Below, one piece after another: positions 29,601 through 39,100 of a DNA stretch of 41,231 bases (positions are counted from its first letter, which is position 1; each line of letters begins with the position of its first letter). The stretch covers positions 1-41,231 of the forward strand of contig JALCCG010000192.1 in NCBI GenBank assembly GCA_023212695.1. Reading direction: 5' to 3'. The stretch is from Sporisorium sorghi (taxonomy: Eukaryota; Basidiomycota; Ustilaginomycetes; Ustilaginales; Ustilaginaceae). Below the pieces are notes generated by a model. The model was not told where the DNA came from. It did no database searches and saw only the letters and a program-made list of their open reading frames with translations. The position numbers and the translations under genes are program-made.

Positions 29601-32600
29601 CTCGCCTGTCCGCGGTCCTTTCGCTTCTCCGTCGGTGTCCTCGGCTTCTGCCCGTCCGATCAGGACCAATGCCATCAACGACCACAGTCCGGGCACACCA
29701 TCACGCGCAAGATGGGACGCAGTTCCAGCCAAGGCTCAAGTCCGCTCCAACGCTGGTCAGACCACGGTGCCTTTGAGCATAGCATCTGATCAAGATGGAA
29801 GCTACGCCTGGGACGACTTCGAAGGCATCAGCTTGGATTTCGGCATGACCCCTTTCGCTGAGGGAAAGCGTCTCGAGGTCACAGGCTCATCACTGCTCGC
29901 TCGACTCCCAGACTTGATTGCGTTGCCAGACCGACTCCTTGGTCAGGAGCACATTCCTCGGACGTGGTCAGGGGAGGTGCTGCGCTTGGAAGATACAGTG
30001 CTTGAGGCCGACATGGACCACGAAATGCTCGTCAGCAAGCTGCCCTTTTTCGTCGACAACCTCCGGCTCACGATCAGCCGTACGCTTGGAGACCACGAGA
30101 ACGGCTCGGATGCCGACGCAAGACGACACGTGAGGAATCTCGTTGCGGACACAGGCGCCTTCCTGGGGTGCTGGATGGTACGACAAGCTCAAGGTGCTGC
30201 CGAGAGACTGACAGACCCTGCATCGATCTTTCGCACTTACCGTACGATTCTGGAAAGGATCGAGCAGCTGCAGGCTTCTGCGCTCTCACTGCATGAACCG
30301 ACACGTTCAGCAAAAGATGCTCGGGGGGATCGCAAATCCATCTGCCTGCAGCTGGCTTGGATGCGCTTCGAGCTCTGTTGGCGAGCCATGGCAATCTGCG
30401 ACGCAGATGCAAACAATGCTCTCGAGCCTGAAGCTCCGACCGTTGAGAGCCTGTTGGCGTACAGTCGCACCCTCATGGCTCTGTTGCTGCATCAAGGTCT
30501 CCATCGCTCGATCCGCAATCTGCGCAAAGCAGCAGAGGGTGGTCCCTCAAGTGCCGGTCTTGGCAACGCTGCAGCAAACATGGACCACGATGAAGAGACT
30601 ACTGTCTCTGTCGACGAAGCCACTGCCATGTGGCTCGGCGTGATTCACCTCCTAGGCTCGTTCGAAACGAGCCGCGGGATCAAGGATGGCAAACTCTTCT
30701 GGACCCAGTTCGAGACGACCTACCAGCGATGGGACGAGTCCATGCCGAAACGAGCACCTCTCTTGCGCGCTGAAAGTCTCTGGTATTGCCTCTTCGCGCT
30801 CAGCACCTTGTCTCAGGTCTCGCCCGACGGGGAGACGATGGCTGCGTCCTCACTGCGCGGATACTGGCCATTGGTGGCAAGAGCGTTGCTCTTCGTGCAA
30901 TTCCGATCCGACGAGAGCAAGGAGATGGCCATGGGCTGGCACATGCTCGCAAAGCGCGACGCGTATGTGCGTATCGTGCTGCAGCGATGCTGTCTGTTGG
31001 CGTCCGAGTGGCGGTGGTCCATGGACGGGGCAGAGGTCACGCTCGCACGCCTCTTTGACATCTTCAACAGTCACAAGCTCGCCGATTTGCCCACCGAGAC
31101 CGAACACGATTTTCCTGCATTCCTCCGCGACTTTGACGTCAGGAAGCTGTCCACCGCCGATGTGGTTGATGGCGAAGCGATGCAGGATCCGAGTTTCCAT
31201 CTCTTCGTCAGGATTCTATCTCAGGCGGGTCAGGAGCTGGGCAAGCATGCCATCGAGGCCAAGGAAGGCGACCGCCGGATCTCGCGACTGTTCTCGCGCA
31301 TGACACCTGTCCGTGTGATGCCGTTCACACGTACGGATGTGCCTACGAGCTCACAGCGTTCGGTGCTCTTCAATCACTACACGGTCGTCATTCTGTTTCT
31401 GCACCTCGTGCCGACGTCTTCACCGCAAAGATTGCGACAGATCCAAAGCTTTCTGCCGGCCTTCAAGGACGCCGACTTTGTCAGCCAGGTCACATGCATC
31501 CGAGCCATGATGTATGTGGCGGTCATCTTTCGACACCACCGCCTCGATCTGGATCCGGTGATCAAGTGGTTCGGCGACACCATCACTGCGTTGCGTCGAG
31601 AGTACGAAGAGATCGATTCGAGCACGAAACGATATGAGTGCCAGCAATTGCAACACTCGCTGCAACATCGGAACGCCATCAATGCTCCAGGTCGACCGGA
31701 CGCTGTGCGGATGGCAGACATTTTCGAGAATGCGCCAGCTCGACAGGCTGCTCTGCGGAGGAAGGAGGAGGTTGCCAGACTGCTGGTTGTCGCTCTACGA
31801 TCCATTCAGCACGTGATTCGGCACGCCGACATCCAAGGTGAAGCAAGCGGGACGGCAACAGCTGGGCAACGGTTGCCGGACCAACTGCTGCTGTCTCCGG
31901 CTTGGACGCAGCAGATGCTCGAAGCGCAGATCTCGCTCGAGCCGCGCGTTGGCCAGGAAGTGCTGAAGTGCATTCAGACTTTCTTGCTGGCTCGTATTCG
32001 AGTTCTGCAGCCCGAGGCGACAAGGGTGAATTCAGCAATACCCGCCGAGGAGGATCAGCAGCAGCAGAGGACTGTTGCTCAGCAGCGAGACGAAGAGAGT
32101 CAAGACAGCTTCGCCGAGCTGTTTGAAGCAGACGATGATTTCGACTTTGAAGACCCTCTTCTAGCACGTCTGTTGGACGGGGCAGACTCAAGCACGGCAA
32201 TCGACGGCGGAGGAGTAGCAGGAGGCGGAGTGGATGGGCAAAGGGAAGCAGACAAGGCGCATGCAGAGAAGAAAAAGTGGGATCGAGAATTCGGCGAGCT
32301 CGTCAAGAATACGATTTCACCATCGCTGTTCCAGCTCTTGTCCAACATCTACCACCCGGATCGACGAATGGAAGCGGCGGCGACTGGCTCGGTGGTCATG
32401 AGCCTGGGGGTCACTCAGCGTCTCAACGAGTTGCCCATGGACGCAGATTCGAGCAGCGCTGGCCGGGTGTCGACAGCGCGCACACGCATGGATCGCCTGC
32501 TCAAGGCCGCCGAAGCACGACAGTACCTCGAGCTCGTGGTGGACTGCTGGGCGGGCTGTGCCCACGTGCTCGTGACGAACGGGCTGAGAGAGTGGAGCTC

Positions 32601-33309
32601 GTACTTGGGCTTTGGCAACGAGTCGTGGAAACGAATCAACGACGCTGTGGGTAGGAGGGACGTCGGGTTGCGGTTCCTGCAGAACGTGGTCAGCTTGGAT
32701 CGAGCAGCGGTGGTGGCAAAGCGCGAGTACGAGGTGGAGTTTTTGGCGGTGTGGATCCAGACGGCCGTCGCGCGCGTGCTGTCGGTGCAGGACGTGTATA
32801 CGCGATCGTTGATCGAGGCTGGATTGGAGGCGAAGAGGATCAAAACGGCATCGTTGCTGTCGACCCTTGCGGAGCAGTGGCAGGTCGTTGTCGGTGCTGG
32901 CTCAACATCGTCGTCGCCCACCACGGCTAGAGACGAGTTGGCCGTCTTCAGCTTGGACCTCGACTCGTTCACCACCCACCGCACCGCTCTGCTCAGAACC
33001 ACATACACCACCCTCGCCTCCGCCCTCGCCAGCACCTCCACCAGCACAGGCACAGCATACTCGATCCTCTCGGCGCTCCTCTCCGCCCTGCGCGCCTACG
33101 TCGAAGACACCCCCATCGGCGAAGCAGCTCAAAGCAGCAACACGCTCGACTACCTGCGCTTCTGCAAAACAACGCTGTCGGACGTCGAAGTCGCATTGGG
33201 CGGCACACAGGTGCTGACCTCGCTGCGCACCGAGTATGCGGCGGCTGCACAGGCGGTCAACGCGCGCCTGTCGAGTGTGAGTTCGCTGATCGAGCAGCAC
33301 AGTGGATAG
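26581..33309 (+). CDS. MMS22: Mms22/Mus7-family replication-fork repair protein, 2242 aa
   Basis: This is a probable member of the fungal Mms22/Mus7 family, which works with the Rtt101/Rtt107-type cullin ligase module at damaged replication forks in the nucleus. It is a single exon of 2242 aa. The N-terminal half (to about 1080) is Ser/Pro/acidic and disordered, with a run of Asp/Glu near 58-72 and two hydrophobic-acidic motifs, DEDFFFIS and TFIIESSEDE (the second near 596), that resemble SUMO-interaction motifs. The patch WWSVNRLDSYVPYRERD near 780 is typical of the family. The C-terminal half is helical and largely ungapped, with VTCIRAMMYVAVIFRHHRLD, ISPSLFQLLSNIYHPDRR and DCWAGCAHVLV near the end. 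The family call rests on length, architecture and these patches and is good but not proven. The ATG at 26581 is preceded by an overlapping out-of-frame ATG. Confidence 0.75.
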   Translation: MLEPDDPTQQSQAGPSRLTREIVPTSDDEDFFFISQSSAKYGSSLDSAQGSRQGKESNDDDDEEEDEDEDDEALLPARHDPPSRQESQQLTLISDHSHESSRQDRLIEPEAPTKVPTSTWAVSRSTPPSSQTSNERRPLTSPSSATTMLHSIITPLSARVDADHKDAPPSLHSTPPRPTDDNRDNVEEQSTSQREDSLAPMSPAEITLIPSASQQSVATLPYAESPTASNDIALTPFLALEESAATGSTSPLDASSRQSIEQSEVRPSMDLDLDLNDDGDSAGQARGEAPASDTLDQHASPARLPSSPPSPPPLRIPPRGDAPRAPPPAPREAPPIEPQGNKAAILDDEQLARAAAAQPPTPPRRQLRARNAAQLNPYTLEAVRYQRALIRNDWEDAVVSQREWHRQERKRIAEEAAKAQREAQAAQGSEESQSQWLVPSSGPSSQADHEEPSVPSSPAVSSTPQVFVDIPVLDDTGSLRAHASGSRPRPSSPTPSQSGRLPELSEMLAKSSKTASLHPNRNKPGPAARPATYKGPRTIASTDANPAPQPALADEDEATPLPPPVRRKHPLRALSPSDGEGSIDVNQPTLPNQDTFIIESSEDERPATVVAKPKRRSRWSGDGSSSDSTDYERRFRQLKKMMPAGMARKHIRDLRAMRHGKAYHSDGHVSSSSADADTNKGTNRRDADRPRARPTDTAHTSDNEDLQPGQTRKRLRRHDSLDANNALLLDPDSDSSSSSSSASSLSSGASVSFTHSTLAEPFTDVDPQSRHKEAEEADETPAPWWSVNRLDSYVPYRERDAIDRMLSRTGGGKPSSKTAVRRSNGTSHRQARLDGFVSAHRHRGSNSNSSRSQLREIDQNQRRQQRTTVEKGAGHLHSSRRKKKKRPKLDPRVGRTTTSSRPGGPVQLRNPPVVRPRARPRLDLEQHDVLFAANPTKTRRAGWHADEGPDEDDISDDDGQWQVLSSVVRDSTPASLPDARLAVPRRRAGGDLPRGAPSARMEGDAAPSPVRGPFASPSVSSASARPIRTNAINDHSPGTPSRARWDAVPAKAQVRSNAGQTTVPLSIASDQDGSYAWDDFEGISLDFGMTPFAEGKRLEVTGSSLLARLPDLIALPDRLLGQEHIPRTWSGEVLRLEDTVLEADMDHEMLVSKLPFFVDNLRLTISRTLGDHENGSDADARRHVRNLVADTGAFLGCWMVRQAQGAAERLTDPASIFRTYRTILERIEQLQASALSLHEPTRSAKDARGDRKSICLQLAWMRFELCWRAMAICDADANNALEPEAPTVESLLAYSRTLMALLLHQGLHRSIRNLRKAAEGGPSSAGLGNAAANMDHDEETTVSVDEATAMWLGVIHLLGSFETSRGIKDGKLFWTQFETTYQRWDESMPKRAPLLRAESLWYCLFALSTLSQVSPDGETMAASSLRGYWPLVARALLFVQFRSDESKEMAMGWHMLAKRDAYVRIVLQRCCLLASEWRWSMDGAEVTLARLFDIFNSHKLADLPTETEHDFPAFLRDFDVRKLSTADVVDGEAMQDPSFHLFVRILSQAGQELGKHAIEAKEGDRRISRLFSRMTPVRVMPFTRTDVPTSSQRSVLFNHYTVVILFLHLVPTSSPQRLRQIQSFLPAFKDADFVSQVTCIRAMMYVAVIFRHHRLDLDPVIKWFGDTITALRREYEEIDSSTKRYECQQLQHSLQHRNAINAPGRPDAVRMADIFENAPARQAALRRKEEVARLLVVALRSIQHVIRHADIQGEASGTATAGQRLPDQLLLSPAWTQQMLEAQISLEPRVGQEVLKCIQTFLLARIRVLQPEATRVNSAIPAEEDQQQQRTVAQQRDEESQDSFAELFEADDDFDFEDPLLARLLDGADSSTAIDGGGVAGGGVDGQREADKAHAEKKKWDREFGELVKNTISPSLFQLLSNIYHPDRRMEAAATGSVVMSLGVTQRLNELPMDADSSSAGRVSTARTRMDRLLKAAEARQYLELVVDCWAGCAHVLVTNGLREWSSYLGFGNESWKRINDAVGRRDVGLRFLQNVVSLDRAAVVAKREYEVEFLAVWIQTAVARVLSVQDVYTRSLIEAGLEAKRIKTASLLSTLAEQWQVVVGAGSTSSSPTTARDELAVFSLDLDSFTTHRTALLRTTYTTLASALASTSTSTGTAYSILSALLSALRAYVEDTPIGEAAQSSNTLDYLRFCKTTLSDVEVALGGTQVLTSLRTEYAAAAQAVNARLSSVSSLIEQHSG

Positions 33310-33823
33310 AGTTGAGGACAAGGATGGTGTATAGAACTGCATGACTGATTCGGATGGCGATAGAATGGATACAAGTGTTCAGGGATGATGTTGTGGTAGG
33401 CGTGGTTCGGTGAGCGTCGTGTGTGAGCGCGAGAATCGCTACGGGTGACCTCGAAAGTGCAGAGGATCCACTTCCGGCCTTCATCGATGAACACCTGGAG
33501 ATGCGCAATGCGATGAAGCGTTTCCTCGCTGTCTTCACCCTCTCCAGCTGGTGGTGTTCCAACGAATCCTTTCAACGCATCACAATCAGACAAGGTCCAC
33601 TATAACATCCGCACTGCTGTTCAGCGTCGCATACCGTTTCCACTCCCTCCTCCTCTTCGTTCGCTGTTGCTCCTGCCGATGCTCCTGTTGTTGCCGCCGC
33701 CGCCACCGCTGCTGTTGATGTTGCTGTGCTGCTGCGGTTGCTGCTGCTATCTCTGCCGTTGTCGCTACCGCCGCCGCCACTGGTCCTGCCTCAGCTTGCA
33801 TGTCAATCGATGCTCCCGGCGCA

Positions 33824-33874
33824 TCGCCCGCTCACAAAACCCCGTGCGACAGCCGCAATGCCGCCCAGCGTCCT
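33824..33874 (-). pseudogene. Decayed tandem copy A of the RMP1/NEPRO-like 3' end
   Basis: These 51 bp align without gaps to the last 51 bp of the RMP1/NEPRO-like CDS (34081-34131) at 34 of 51 positions. The minus-strand frame matching the parent reads TLGGIAAVARGFVSGR, against TLDCIADVVRGLVRG in the gene. The stop codon position has become CGA. Flanking similarity extends further, but through low-complexity sequence. Confidence 0.65.
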
Positions 33875-33972
33875 GTTCCGGTCCAGCGTGGCCTGCTCTC
33901 CTCCTGGTGATGCTCCTGCCGCTGCTCCTATCGTTGCCGCTGCTGCTGGATCAATCAAGTCCCTACGACGCT

Positions 33973-34023
33973 TCACTCGCGCACAAACCCCAGTACGACA
34001 TGTGCGATGCTATTCAGAGCCGC
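33973..34023 (-). pseudogene. Decayed tandem copy B of the RMP1/NEPRO-like 3' end
   Basis: These 51 bp align without gaps to the last 51 bp of the RMP1/NEPRO-like CDS at 38 of 51 positions, including the TGA. The minus-strand reading is AALNSIAHVVLGFVRE then stop, against ATLDCIADVVRGLVRG then stop in the gene. Its TGA is exactly 108 bp beyond the gene's TGA and in the same frame, with 35 open codons between. Confidence 0.75.
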
Positions 34024-34080
34024 CGAACTTGCATTATCTCTGCTTCTCCTGCTGGTACAACATCCGATCCTTCCACCGCA

Positions 34081-35805
34081 TCATCCACGCACAAGCCCCC
34101 GCACGACATCGGCGATACAATCCAGCGTCGCCTCCCCATCCTCCCCATCCCTTACCTCCGCTCCCGCTGCTGACGCACCAAGCAACCCCACCACACCGGC
34201 ATCCACACTCGCCAGCACGCCGAGCAGAGCCGTGACGAGGGGCGCAAACGTCGGCGCGGGCGGCGTATTCAGATGCACAACCAGCACCCTACCTGCCGCC
34301 CGTACACGCCTGTGTGTCAGCTGCAGCACCCGCCTCAGCCGACCCAGGTGCTGCAGCGTCGTGCGCATATGCGTCTGCGCCGCGCGCGTCGCCAGGAAGC
34401 TTTGCAGCGTGGCGGAGGTAGGCCGTGTGTCGAACTTCGCCAGTGTCGCGTACCCCGCTCCCACCGCCGGCGAAACTTGTTGCGCAGCAGCTTCGAAAGC
34501 ATCAAGCCCACCCCCTAAGCCGGCGTACAAATGTGCGAGTGCACCAGCCGCGCGCACGCCCACACTCTGCTCGTCTCCGGCTGAAGGCAGTAACAAGCGA
34601 CGCAGCGAGCGCCGCACCCCGTCAACCGAGCGCCACCATAAGGCGGTTTTAAACTGCGCGCGGTTCTTGTACCACAGCCGCTCGAGTAGCGTCAGCTCGG
34701 TTTGTAGGTGCGTCAACGTGGATGAGAGCGTGCGGTGGAGGGGTTTGAATTGTTTTAGAAGGGTCGTGGCGTCCAGTGGTGTTGCGTTCGATGCTGGGTC
34801 CGCTTTCGGTAGTGTGCTCGATGAGGCGTGCGACGATGTGCTCCGCATCGGTGGTGTGCTCGATGCTGCAAGTGAGGATGTGTCCGATGCCGTTGATGCT
34901 GCGTTCGGTTTCGCTGGTGAGCGCGATGCTGCGTCCGGTTTCGCTTGCGTGCTCGACTCCGACATGCGAGAGGGTGCCGTTGTGATGTCGGACGAAGCAG
35001 CGCCAGAAGACGCCTGTTCCGCAGGCGCCACCTCGACACTCAAAGACGATGCGTCAAGCTGAACCATCGCATCGGTAGACGGATGCACCTTTGCAGCGAC
35101 ACTCGGCTTCGAGGTAGACGCAATGCTCCCCGGCTTGACCTTCTTCGTCGTGAGTTCGTGGTCTGCTGGCCGAGGGGGTTTCTTCTTGAGCGTGGCGCTG
35201 TCGTCTGCTGCTTTGTGTGCGAGCGCGTCCTTCTTGAGGTCGACGGCTTTTGATTCGAGCGTGTCCTTTGTGTCGATAAGCTTTGTGCGGGTGAAGGTGT
35301 TGTTCTTCGGCTTCGTATCGTCGTTCGTGCTAGCTGAGGGAGCCTTGCTCTTCTGCTTGATGTCGTTTGAGCCAGGTGAGGAGGTCTTACTCTTCGGCTT
35401 GACCTCGTCGTCCTTCGCACGGGCTGAACTCTTCTTCTTCTCTTTCAAATTTAGCCCGGCGTTGAGCGCACCACCACTGCCACTGCTACTACCGATGCCC
35501 AACAGCAGATCCAGCGCCGAAACACTTTCTTTAGGTTTACCTTTACTCTCCCCGCTCGCACCAACCGCCTCCTTCTTGAGCTTCTCCCTCTCCCTCTCCG
35601 TGTCTCTCTCCTTTGACTTCCCCGCGCCACTGGTACCGCTGGAAAGCGCGCCGAGTATATGATCGAGCTGCATCATCGTCTTGTCCCCACCCGCATTGTT
35701 CCCCTTCTTCTCCTCGGGTGCGGTCACCGCTGCGCGCTTGCGCTTCTTGTCCGTCTTCCGAGCGCTGACTGTGGACGCATCGAACGGCGATGTGGGCTTC
35801 GGCAT
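34081..35805 (-). CDS. RMP1/NEPRO-like nucleolar protein, 574 aa
   Basis: This protein has the helical core shared by the RNase MRP subunit Rmp1 and the metazoan nucleolar protein NEPRO, both linked to pre-rRNA processing. The core is at about 370-410, with LTLLERLWYKNRAQFKTAL and WWRSVDGVRRSLRRLL, followed by more helices to about 520. The N-terminus has a basic nuclear signal (KKRKR near 20) and a Lys/Glu-rich segment. The middle (100-340) is low-complexity Ser/Ala/Lys/Pro with degenerate internal repeats such as KPKSKTSS, KQKSKAPS and KPKNNTFT. The ATG at 35805 is the first in the frame. The stop lies next to two decayed copies of its own 3' end, so the C-terminus has changed recently or is variable. 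The RMP1 versus NEPRO choice is open. It is in tandem with the UNC13-like gene. Confidence 0.72.
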   Translation of the reverse strand: MPKPTSPFDASTVSARKTDKKRKRAAVTAPEEKKGNNAGGDKTMMQLDHILGALSSGTSGAGKSKERDTEREREKLKKEAVGASGESKGKPKESVSALDLLLGIGSSSGSGGALNAGLNLKEKKKSSARAKDDEVKPKSKTSSPGSNDIKQKSKAPSASTNDDTKPKNNTFTRTKLIDTKDTLESKAVDLKKDALAHKAADDSATLKKKPPRPADHELTTKKVKPGSIASTSKPSVAAKVHPSTDAMVQLDASSLSVEVAPAEQASSGAASSDITTAPSRMSESSTQAKPDAASRSPAKPNAASTASDTSSLAASSTPPMRSTSSHASSSTLPKADPASNATPLDATTLLKQFKPLHRTLSSTLTHLQTELTLLERLWYKNRAQFKTALWWRSVDGVRRSLRRLLLPSAGDEQSVGVRAAGALAHLYAGLGGGLDAFEAAAQQVSPAVGAGYATLAKFDTRPTSATLQSFLATRAAQTHMRTTLQHLGRLRRVLQLTHRRVRAAGRVLVVHLNTPPAPTFAPLVTALLGVLASVDAGVVGLLGASAAGAEVRDGEDGEATLDCIADVVRGLVRG

Positions 35806-36113
35806 GACTCGGATACAGTCTCTTCTGCTGCCTGATGCGAGATGTGCGAAGGCTGACGATGGTGGTGGTGTGCGTGTGGAAGGAAAGAAGGAAGGGAGGA
35901 TGCGAGGAGCGGCGAAGAAAGGGTCTCGCCGGAAAAAAAAGTTCGCTGTGTGGAGGCGCACAAACACAAGTCCGATTCCCGAACTCCCTTCGCTCGCTCC
36001 TCTTCATCATCATCTGCCGCACCTTCCACCCTCCCCGCTCTCTTTCAACACACACACACATATACACTCAGCCAGCCTCACACAAGACCCCACGTTCACA
36101 ATTATCATTGCAT
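35806..36113. promoter_or_regulatory. Spacer between UNC13-like stop and RMP1/NEPRO-like start
   Basis: This 308-bp spacer is the only tandem one in the window. It must hold the 3' UTR of the UNC13-like gene and the promoter of the downstream RMP1/NEPRO-like gene. It contains a (CA)6 repeat at about 36049-36060. Nothing else is recognisable. Confidence 0.6.
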
Positions 36114-39100
36114 CTAGCCCAACTGCCGCGAAATGCGATTGTACACCGAATCCTGGCCCCCTGGCGACCTGGCGCTCTTTAGATCCGTGTACGCACTTTT
36201 ACCCGGCAACTGCCTCGAGCTGCGCCGGGTCGGTGTGTCTGGCTGGTTGGCTGGGTAGCTGCCGTAGAAGGGGTTTCTTTGCGCTCCTGTCCCCGCCGGT
36301 GGTGGTGGCGATCGAGGTCCGGTCGGTGGTGGGATGGAGGAGCTGCCGCTCTCGGGCATGGGAGGATCGTCACGCAGCTGATACCCTTGTGGTTTGGGCC
36401 CCGACGCGATATGCGCAGGCCCCGCCAGCCCCGCCTGCGGCATAGGCGGCAGACCACTCTCCCTCTTTCCCCTCAAACCCGCACTCCCCGGCGTACCCGG
36501 CGCCGAACTCCTCGCGGGACTGCCCCCCACCGCCGCCAGCTGCAGCGTGTGCATCGTCGCCATCTGCTGCTGCAAGAAATCCCCCGTCCCCGGCCGCATG
36601 CGCAACAGCTTCATCGCCATATCCAACGACCCGTTCGCCGCGGCCTCCGAGTCATCCTCGCGCTTCTCCTGCTTGCGCTTCTTGATCGTCCCCAACGAGC
36701 GCTGGTTGAGCACCGACTTGTCCTTGGCCCGCCGCTGCGTGCCCGCACGCCGCATCTTGAGCTGCATCCCGCGCACACACTCCATCATGAGCTCGTCCGT
36801 CGACTGGTCGTGCAGCAAAAGGTACGAGAGGATCTCGCGGTACTTGGCGCCCTGCAGCACGTCGAGCGGCACACCGTGCGTCACGCCTGTTTCGGCATCG
36901 TACGCGTTGAAGTAGTTTTTGAGGAAGCCGAGCCATTTGAATACGATGTCGACTTCTTTATCGGAAAGCTGGCTCATGTTGGACGGCGAATCCGACAGAG
37001 GCGGGACGAGGATCGACTCGATGATCTGCAGAACTTCCTTCCACACTTTCGTCAGCACAAGCAGCGCCTCGCTCTCGGACAGGCTTCCCTTCAGCGTAGC
37101 CAGGCACTCGTCCAGGTAGTCCAGCAGCGGGATGATCGCCGCCTCGATCTCGTGGTCCGTCAGCTGCGCCGGGCGCGTCTTGGGTTTCGGTTCCGGTTCG
37201 ACGGGCGGGATCATCGACGCATTGGCATTCGTGCTCGCCAGCGCAGAGGCATAGAGCGCCTTCACATTGCCGATCGCCTTGTCCAGATTGATACCGCTCG
37301 TCTTGACCAGCGTCTTGAGCAGCGAGCGCGACAGACACTGCCGGATGAAGACGGACATCTTGTCGACAATGATGCGCACCATATCGCTCTCGGCGCGCTT
37401 GAGCGAGCGGAAACCTCTGCCAAAGTGGTACAGGATGTCGTCGCGTTCGCCCTCCATGCTGACGCGCATCAGCAGCCGGCCCTGTGTGTCGAGATCCATC
37501 CACATCTCATGCGAGAGGAAATCGCCAAAGTATCTCGGGTCCAAACGCATATACGCCCTCCCGCACAGATTGTGATCTCCAACCAGCTTACGATCCCACA
37601 CGGTCGCGGCCAGCCACATAGGCTGCTCGACATGCACGTCAAACACCTCGTCCCAGCGCGGCTCGGACGTCTCGTAGATCGTGCGCGTCTTGGCGATCTT
37701 CTGCCCGCGCTCGTCGCTGAGCGTCACAAACGAGTCGATGCGCGCATTCGCACCCGTATCGCGGATCGGCTGCAGGTTCTCGCCGAGCACGATCTTGATG
37801 GAAAACACAAAGCGGTTGTTGTTACGCTTGGACGGCACTTCGGGCGCATGCCACTTGACGATCTCAGCCTGCTTGTCCGCATCGATCTTCTGGTAGAGCT
37901 TGTCGAGCAGCACGCGCGCCGCTTCGATGTTGTTGAGCCGCACGCACGACGTGGCTTGGAAGTGGAAGGGTTCGACGCGCTTTTCGCCAGAGAGGGTCTG
38001 CTTGGCTTTGACCATCCACGCGGACTGCTTCTGCGCCATATCCTGGTCCTCGGCCGTGCGCGGGTACATCTCCTCCATAAACATCTCTTCGACGCGGCTG
38101 CAGTACTGCTCGACCGCTCGGCTGACGATCTTGGAGAGCGTGGTGAGGAAGCGTGCATTCTGATAGGCGTCAGGCCACTTGAGGCCGAGGATGAAATCGA
38201 CGGGCTGCTGCAGCGCTCCAAATAGGTCGTCTATGCTGCTGCTGTGCACAGCGCCTTCGCTCTCGATGGGCGTAAAGGCGTCGTTGGCGATCGCATTGTG
38301 CACCCACTCAGCCGTCTTTTTCTCCGAGTTGATGAGCCAATGGCGGATGTGGGGCTCGAACCAGTCGGTGAGGCTGAAGCTCACCTCGGCGTTGGGGCAA
38401 AACGCAGCGTACATGCGCAGCAGCGACTTGACGCGGTTGTAGAGCGTGAAGATGTCGTCAAAGGCAAGCGGCTCGTGCTCGCGCATCGCATGATCGACCA
38501 CTTGCTGCTTCATCGAGTCGAGGTCGTCGAGAAAGAGCGGAACCTGCTTTTCCAACAGCAGCGAGACGGGGTCCACCGAGCCCAGCAGAGGTTCCGGGTA
38601 TCTCTTGTCGAGTCGCTTGGCGCCCTTTTCGAGCCAGTCGAGCAGCTGCACGAGCGGCACCACCTCGTTGACCACAACCTGCGAGAAGAGCTCGGTGGTC
38701 TTGGCGGTGTACTCGTGGATAGCCATGATGCGAACGGCGTCCTTGAGCTCCTCGACATGCGACTCGAGAGCAACAGTCTCGGCCTCAAGGCGTCTGTCCT
38801 TCCGAACAAACCCGGTTGCATGAAGGTCCTGAATCATGGCCAAATAGGGCTGCACCTCTTCCGCCTCGACATTCTGAATGTCCTGGAAGGTCTCGTATAG
38901 ATAGCGAAGGAACGACTCGAACAGCGCCGTATAGAGCTTGACGAGCTTTGCCTGTTCCGCCTGCATCCAATACGCGAAATCGACCTCGGAGAGGATGCGC
39001 ATGACCGAGCCGAGCGATTCCGAGACGCAATCGAGCGGTACCTCGCCATTGTCGTACTTGGTCTTGATGACTTCCAGATTGGACACAACCAAGAACGGTG

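Larger units (their letters stand above)
33310..34080. other. Convergent 3' spacer MMS22/RMP1-like, with decayed gene-tail repeats
   Basis: This is 771 bp between facing stop codons. The left part looks like ordinary 3' UTR. The right part (about 33660-34080) is built of GCTCCTGCCG-type triplets and two diverged copies of the 3' coding end of the neighbouring minus-strand gene, which are listed separately. A small minus-strand open frame at 33586-33801 encodes Gln/Arg-rich sequence; I do not regard it as a gene. Confidence 0.65.

Noticed and set aside
33667..34235. Leu/Pro-rich plus-strand open frames next to the RMP1/NEPRO-like gene
   Set aside because: They arise from CTG/CCG triplets and from the antisense of the gene-tail repeats, with no domain and no codon bias like the neighbours.
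36279..38225. 648-codon plus-strand open frame opposite the UNC13-like gene
   Set aside because: It lies fully inside a well-supported gene on the other strand, and the translation is Arg/His/Leu-rich with no domain.
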